Source: an uncultured Actinomycetes bacterium
GTDB lineage: Bacteria; Actinomycetota; Actinomycetes; Nanopelagicales; Nanopelagicaceae
Direction: 5' to 3'
Assembly (NCBI GenBank): GCA_903832395.1
Contig: CAILBF010000150.1
Span: 1-10,032 of the forward strand
DNA length: 10,032 bases
In this document: in pieces, positions 6,936 to 10,032 of the stretch
Position numbering within the stretch: the stretch's first letter is position 1
Layout of the letters: each line of letters begins with the position of its first letter
Notes under the pieces: model-generated
Databases searched by the model: none
Told to the model about the DNA's origin: nothing
Seen by the model: only the letters and a program-made list of their open reading frames with translations
Made by a program: the position numbers and the translations under genes

Positions 6936-7574
6936 CTACACAACACCATACAAGCGATCACCAGCATCGCCCAGACCTGGGACTATGTAACCATGCTCGT
7001 TTAATTTTTCATCAAGAGCACCGGTAACAATTGTTATTGGAACGGCACTTGATGCAAATTCCTTTTCAACTGCAGCGATTCCTTCGGGGGCGGACAAAAT
7101 ACAAATTGCAGTAATGTCGTTTGCTCCCAAATCAATTAAATAGTGAAAGGCTGCAATCAAAGTTCCGCCAGTTGCTAGCATGGGATCTAAGACGAAGACT
7201 TGGCGACCGGATAAATCATCGGGGAGTCGATTGGCATATGTACTAGCCTGCAGGGTTGTCTCGTCACGTACCATTCCGAGAAAACCAACTTCAGCTGTCG
7301 GAATCAATTTGCTCATTCCTTCAAGCATTCCAAGACCTGCACGCAAAATTGGGACAACCACGGGCCTTGGTTCGGCCATCTTCAAACCGTGAGTTTTAGT
7401 AACCGGCGTCTTGATTGATACCGAATGGGTTCGAACATCACGCGTTGCTTCGTAAGCAAGCAGAGTTACGAGCTCTTCGACAAGGCGGCGGAAGGTTGGC
7501 GAATCAGTTCGTTCGTCGCGCAAAACCGTCAATTTATGGGCGATCAGTGGGTGGTCTGCGACATGAACCTTCAT
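6936..7574 (-). CDS. upp: uracil phosphoribosyltransferase
   Basis: Cytoplasmic pyrimidine salvage enzyme: uracil plus PRPP gives UMP and pyrophosphate. At 212 aa it has the usual length. Motifs: ILRAGLGMLEGM (76-87), MVRDETTL (101-108), the PRPP-binding loop VLDPMLATGGT (128-138), and the uracil-binding C-terminal YIVPGLGDAGDRLYG (196-210). All are intact. The ATG at 7574 is 7 nt after a TAGGGT hexamer, which suggests a leaderless transcript. The gene is first in a (-) run: its TAG is followed with no gap by the GTG of the malic enzyme. It diverges from the TadA-associated protein gene, an arrangement I recall from other actinobacteria. No pyrimidine-responsive leader or attenuator fits in the short upstream gap. 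Confidence 0.96.
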   Translation of the reverse strand: MKVHVADHPLIAHKLTVLRDERTDSPTFRRLVEELVTLLAYEATRDVRTHSVSIKTPVTKTHGLKMAEPRPVVVPILRAGLGMLEGMSKLIPTAEVGFLGMVRDETTLQASTYANRLPDDLSGRQVFVLDPMLATGGTLIAAFHYLIDLGANDITAICILSAPEGIAAVEKEFASSAVPITIVTGALDEKLNEHGYIVPGLGDAGDRLYGVV

Positions 7575-7586
7575 GCCCCTTACCCT
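7558..7586 (+). promoter_or_regulatory. putative promoter for the TadA-associated protein and tadA
   Basis: GCGACA (7558-7563), a 17-nt spacer, and TACCCT (7581-7586). The predicted start at about 7593 gives a leader of about 36 nt. A GAGG (7623-7626) lies only 2 nt before the ATG at 7629, too close for a standard Shine-Dalgarno. The -35 lies within the 5' end of upp. Confidence 0.35.
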
Positions 7587-7609
7587 ACAGGGGTTTCATT
7601 CCTTTCCAA
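7582..7609 (-). promoter_or_regulatory. putative upp promoter (leaderless)
   Basis: On the (-) strand TTGGAA (7609-7604) is followed by a 16-nt spacer and TAGGGT (7587-7582), 7 nt before the upp ATG. The predicted start is at about 7575, one base before the ATG. The hexamer is part of TACCCTA (7581-7587), which reads as a -10 on both strands. Confidence 0.45.
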
Positions 7610-7628
7610 TAAGTGAAACGATGAGGTC

Positions 7629-8180
7629 ATGCCCGAATTCGATGATGAGGTCAATGAAGACATCGAAGAGTTCGATGCCTTGGAGGAAGTTTCTGCGCAA
7701 GAAATGAAAACCGACAACCTCTCTAACGAAATAGATATTGCAGTTGCTGCTTGGCACGAAGATGGACGATGGACATTAGGGATTTTGCCTGATCCAACCG
7801 ATATCGCCCAAATCATCACTAGCCTTAAATCTCAGCAGACAAATGGTGGAGCAATCGCACTCATTTCAATTGATGAAGAGTTTTTTATTTTGATTCGTGT
7901 ACTCGGAGCACATATCTCTCTATTCCTAAGTGATGCTACTTGCGCGTTTGACTATCCAGTGGCCGAGGAGTTATTAGAGATTGCCGACCTACCAATGCCA
8001 GAAGATGAAGATGAGCCAAGTCCAATTGGGCATCTTGAAATTTTGTCTGATCTAGGAATGAGCGGAATGGAGATTTCGGCACTGTGCGATGATCCCGAGC
8101 TTTTTCCCGATGAGCAGCTTGAGGCGATTGCTAACCGCTTAGGTTTTGGTGATCAGTTTGCAGAACTTTTACAGTTGTGA
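7629..8180 (+). CDS. putative tRNA adenosine deaminase-associated protein (function unknown)
   Basis: Resembles the actinobacterial family named only for sitting beside tadA (TIGR03941-type); its biochemical role is not established. The 183-aa protein is strongly acidic. Residues 1-26 carry 12 Asp/Glu and no Lys/Arg and look disordered. The conserved core starts near residue 36 with DIAVAAWHEDGRWTLGILP (36-54), continues through SLFLSDATCAFDYPVAEELL (97-116) and a second acidic patch PMPEDEDEP (122-130), and ends with SDLGMSGMEIS (140-150) and DDPELFPDEQLEAIANRLGFG (154-174 region). There is no recognisable catalytic motif, signal peptide or membrane segment. The ATG at 7629 is the only upstream start, since an in-frame stop lies at 7614; a shorter version from M26 cannot be excluded. 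Its stop overlaps the tadA GTG by 4 nt, which argues for production together with TadA. Confidence 0.8.
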   Translation: MPEFDDEVNEDIEEFDALEEVSAQEMKTDNLSNEIDIAVAAWHEDGRWTLGILPDPTDIAQIITSLKSQQTNGGAIALISIDEEFFILIRVLGAHISLFLSDATCAFDYPVAEELLEIADLPMPEDEDEPSPIGHLEILSDLGMSGMEISALCDDPELFPDEQLEAIANRLGFGDQFAELLQL

Positions 8181-8635
8181 GTGATGAAGAGTTGATGCGC
8201 GCAGCTATTGCTGTGGCGCAGGAGGCACTTGCCAGTGGTGATGTTCCCGTTGGTGCAGTAATAATTAACAAAGCCGGCGAAATTGTTGCAACTGGCCATA
8301 ATGAGCGAGAACTTCATCATGATCCAACTGCGCATGCAGAGATTGTCGCTATTCGTCGGGCGAGTGAGAAAAATAATCAGTGGAGATTAGAAGATCACAC
8401 GCTAATTGTGACGCTCGAACCGTGTGCAATGTGTGCGGGCGCGATTGCGCAATCTCGTATCTCGACCGTAATTTTCGGTGCGTGGGATGAAAAAGCCGGT
8501 GCAGTTGGTTCAGTGTGGGATCTACTACGCGATCCTCGCTCTTTATTTAAAGTCGAAGTTCGAGCAGGGGTACTGGCAGCCGAGTGCGCAGCGATTTTAA
8601 AAGATTTTATACAAGGAGTTCGTAAGAAGGATTAA
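8177..8635 (+). CDS. tadA: tRNA-specific adenosine-34 deaminase
   Basis: Zinc-dependent deaminase converting A34 to inosine in the tRNA-Arg(ACG) anticodon, needed to read several CGN codons. The 152-aa protein has the usual length and complete zinc site: HAE (53-55, ligand H53 and proton-shuttle E55) and PCAMC (82-86, ligands C83 and C86). TadA-specific context is present: DVPVGAV (22-28), GHNERE (40-45), DPTAHAEI (49-56), TLEPCAMCAGA (79-89) and the C-terminal VRAGVLAAECAAILKDF (128-144). The DPTAHAEI and CAGA motifs favour TadA over cytosine or guanine deaminases. The start GTG (8177) overlaps the stop of the upstream gene as GTGA; an alternative ATG at 8195 would cut six residues. The last 29 bp overlap the convergent permease gene. 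Confidence 0.95.
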   Translation: MSDEELMRAAIAVAQEALASGDVPVGAVIINKAGEIVATGHNERELHHDPTAHAEIVAIRRASEKNNQWRLEDHTLIVTLEPCAMCAGAIAQSRISTVIFGAWDEKAGAVGSVWDLLRDPRSLFKVEVRAGVLAAECAAILKDFIQGVRKKD

Positions 8636-10032
8636 GAATGACTAACGAACCCTCTTCTTCGCCAACCATTCCCTCTGCGCGCATTTGAGATCCAACTTCT
8701 AAGCCAGCGATTTCTCGACGCCCTAGGAACTGCAATGAAACTCCGCCTGTTTCATCCCAGATTTCAACTTGCAAACCTGGGGCATCACCGCGCGGGGCGG
8801 GTTTAATAGAAGTAACGCGACCCTGAACTTGAGCGCGCTCTCGCCATTGAATTTCACTTATTAGCGTGACGTTTTTTGCATAATGACTTACGGGTGCAAC
8901 ATTTACTGGAACTGTCTTTTTAGGTTTCGGCGCAGGTGCGATCTTTTCTTCAACATGGTGCGGATGCACAACCAATTGCGCGTTAGAAGCGATGCGATCA
9001 ACGTCAAAGGGAACAATGGTTGCTACAACGCGAGGTAATTGTGAAATCGGTGCAGCAATTTCTTCAGCGGTCTGATCGTGTAAAACCCTACCGAGGAATC
9101 TCGAGTAAGAGCGACGAGGCAAGAGAAGGGTCAGTTCGACATCAGCGCTAGCGGTAGTGCGAATTGCATAATCAACTGCAGCATTTGGAAGTCGGCGGTC
9201 TGGGCAATCTATTAACTCCAAAGAAACATCAGATAATCCAGGATTAGTTGCCCACTCCGCCGCAATGGCCTGTGCGCGCTGATCATCAATTACAAAGTGA
9301 ACGGCATTCAAATGCCGAGGATTAAAACTTCTGGCATATCGGACGACTCTTACCGTTGCCAGGTCAACACTATCGACCAAAACAGTTACATCATGCCTTG
9401 GAATTGAAGTTGCACGAGTTTCCTCGGCTGTGACGCGAAGTGCTAATTGCTCCTTGCGATACTGTCTATTTAAACGCAAGAGAAGTGCAACAAGAATCGG
9501 CGTAATTACGATAACTACCCAAGCGCCTTCAGTGAACTTAACAACTGCAAAGATAATAACAATTGCAAATGAGACTACTCCGGAGAGAGTGTTGACTACA
9601 TAACTGTATTGCCAACCCTTGGCCTTATTTGTTAGTGAACGTTTTGCCATTCCAAAGCCAACCAAAGTAAAGCCAGTGAATACTCCAAGTGCATAATAAG
9701 CAACAAGGTGGTCGACTGATGCGCGAGTTACAATTACTAATACTGTTGCCGCAGATGCAAGCAACACAATCCCATTTGAAAATGCTAAACGGTGGCCGCG
9801 CTTGGTCAATTGACGGGGTAGAAAGCCATCATTTGCAACAAAATTAACTAAGTAAGGGAAGCCGCTATATGCCGTGTTCGCACCCGTGATTAAAATCAAC
9901 ATTGTTGCGGCTTGAACGATTAAGAAAAATACTGAGCCAAAAGCGCCATTACCCAGAGTTGCTTTAGCTATTTGAGATATGACAGTCGGAGATCCAGCCG
10001 AATAAGGCGTCGAGTAGGTTGAATGCGCAAAC
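8607..10032 (-). CDS. APC-superfamily permease (KimA-like) with Usp-like domain and C-terminal OB-fold; 5' end missing
   Basis: Open from the right edge: 43 in-frame codons precede the first visible ATG (9902), and they encode permease sequence (SPTVISQIAKATLGNGAFGS), so that ATG is internal. Counting from it: GANTAYSGFPYL (7-18) and DGFLPRQL (25-32) are the APC signature, followed by four hydrophobic segments (about 42-59, 65-86, 101-123, 126-144). A soluble region DVTVLVDSVD...ATIVPFD (171-300), with IDCPDRR (231-237) and LLPRRSY (260-266), looks Usp-like. A Pro/Lys-rich linker (about 302-345) leads to an OB-fold-like end (352-431: GRVTSIKP, FLGRREIAGLEVG, NPSYELL). The transporter part resembles KimA/YdaO-type potassium symporters, though relatives are often called amino acid permeases. 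Fusion to an OB-fold is unusual. The 3' end overlaps tadA by 29 bp. Confidence 0.85.
   Translation of the reverse strand, partial: FAHSTYSTPYSAGSPTVISQIAKATLGNGAFGSVFFLIVQAATMLILITGANTAYSGFPYLVNFVANDGFLPRQLTKRGHRLAFSNGIVLLASAATVLVIVTRASVDHLVAYYALGVFTGFTLVGFGMAKRSLTNKAKGWQYSYVVNTLSGVVSFAIVIIFAVVKFTEGAWVVIVITPILVALLLRLNRQYRKEQLALRVTAEETRATSIPRHDVTVLVDSVDLATVRVVRYARSFNPRHLNAVHFVIDDQRAQAIAAEWATNPGLSDVSLELIDCPDRRLPNAAVDYAIRTTASADVELTLLLPRRSYSRFLGRVLHDQTAEEIAAPISQLPRVVATIVPFDVDRIASNAQLVVHPHHVEEKIAPAPKPKKTVPVNVAPVSHYAKNVTLISEIQWRERAQVQGRVTSIKPAPRGDAPGLQVEIWDETGGVSLQFLGRREIAGLEVGSQMRAEGMVGEEEGSLVILNPSYELLV

Noticed and set aside
8618..8650. Inverted repeat GTTCGT / ACGAAC as a bidirectional terminator for tadA and the permease
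   Set aside because: The arms are only 6 bp, the loop is 21 nt, and no T-run follows; both arms are within coding sequence or just beyond tadA. Too weak to call.
8607..9902. ATG at 9902 as the start of the permease
   Set aside because: The frame stays open to the right edge and the 43 upstream codons encode typical APC permease sequence, so this ATG is internal and the gene is partial.
1..10032. A defence, mobile-element or biosynthetic system
   Set aside because: All reading frames fit housekeeping, catabolic or transport families. There are no transposase, integrase, toxin-antitoxin, nuclease or repeat-array signatures, and codon and base usage look uniform.

Overview
This window looks like a piece of a small, streamlined actinobacterial genome. 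The base composition is moderate (about mid-40s % GC by eye). Genes fill almost everything: only about 127 of 10,032 bases lie outside coding sequence (gaps of 35, 24, 14 and 54 bp). Three same-strand junctions are 4-nt ATGA/GTGA overlaps, and two convergent pairs overlap tail to tail. The actinobacterial assignment rests on the TadA-associated protein family, on the upp < > TadA-associated protein > tadA arrangement, on an ACT-domain malic enzyme, and on a long permease with a Usp-like tail and an OB-fold of a type found in actinobacterial gene neighbourhoods. A freshwater planktonic lineage such as the Nanopelagicales (acI) would fit the compactness and base composition, but that is inference.

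Layout. Bases 1-152 (-) hold the start of a DedA-family membrane protein that runs off the left edge. Bases 188-2256 (-) carry kynU then kynA, overlapping by 4 nt; these are two enzymes of tryptophan breakdown through kynurenine. A 24-bp divergent gap leads into a Uup-like ABC-F ATPase (2281-4050, +), followed 14 bp later by a YdcZ/DUF606-type DMT transporter (4065-5009, +). The transporter gene runs 56 bp into the end of a convergent second DedA gene (4954-5559, -). That DedA gene is last in a (-) run upp -> malic enzyme -> dedA (7574 down to 4954). A 54-bp divergent gap separates upp from the (+) pair of TadA-associated protein and tadA (7629-8635). tadA converges on, and overlaps by 29 bp, a (-) APC-superfamily permease that enters from the right edge (10032 down to 8607).

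How the genes relate. kynA and kynU are a pathway pair (tryptophan to N-formylkynurenine; kynurenine to anthranilate plus alanine), although the formamidase joining the two steps is not in the window. upp salvages uracil to UMP. TadA makes inosine-34 in tRNA, and the acidic protein encoded just before it is probably a partner of unknown function. The permease is most like KimA-type potassium/proton symporters and carries an extra C-terminal OB-fold domain.

The most interesting points are: (1) the permease-OB-fold fusion; (2) five genes that start 6-8 nt after a TANNNT -10 hexamer, suggesting leaderless mRNAs; and (3) both divergent gaps containing a symmetric -10 element that could serve both strands. 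I found no mobile element, CRISPR array, tRNA, rRNA or convincing intrinsic terminator.
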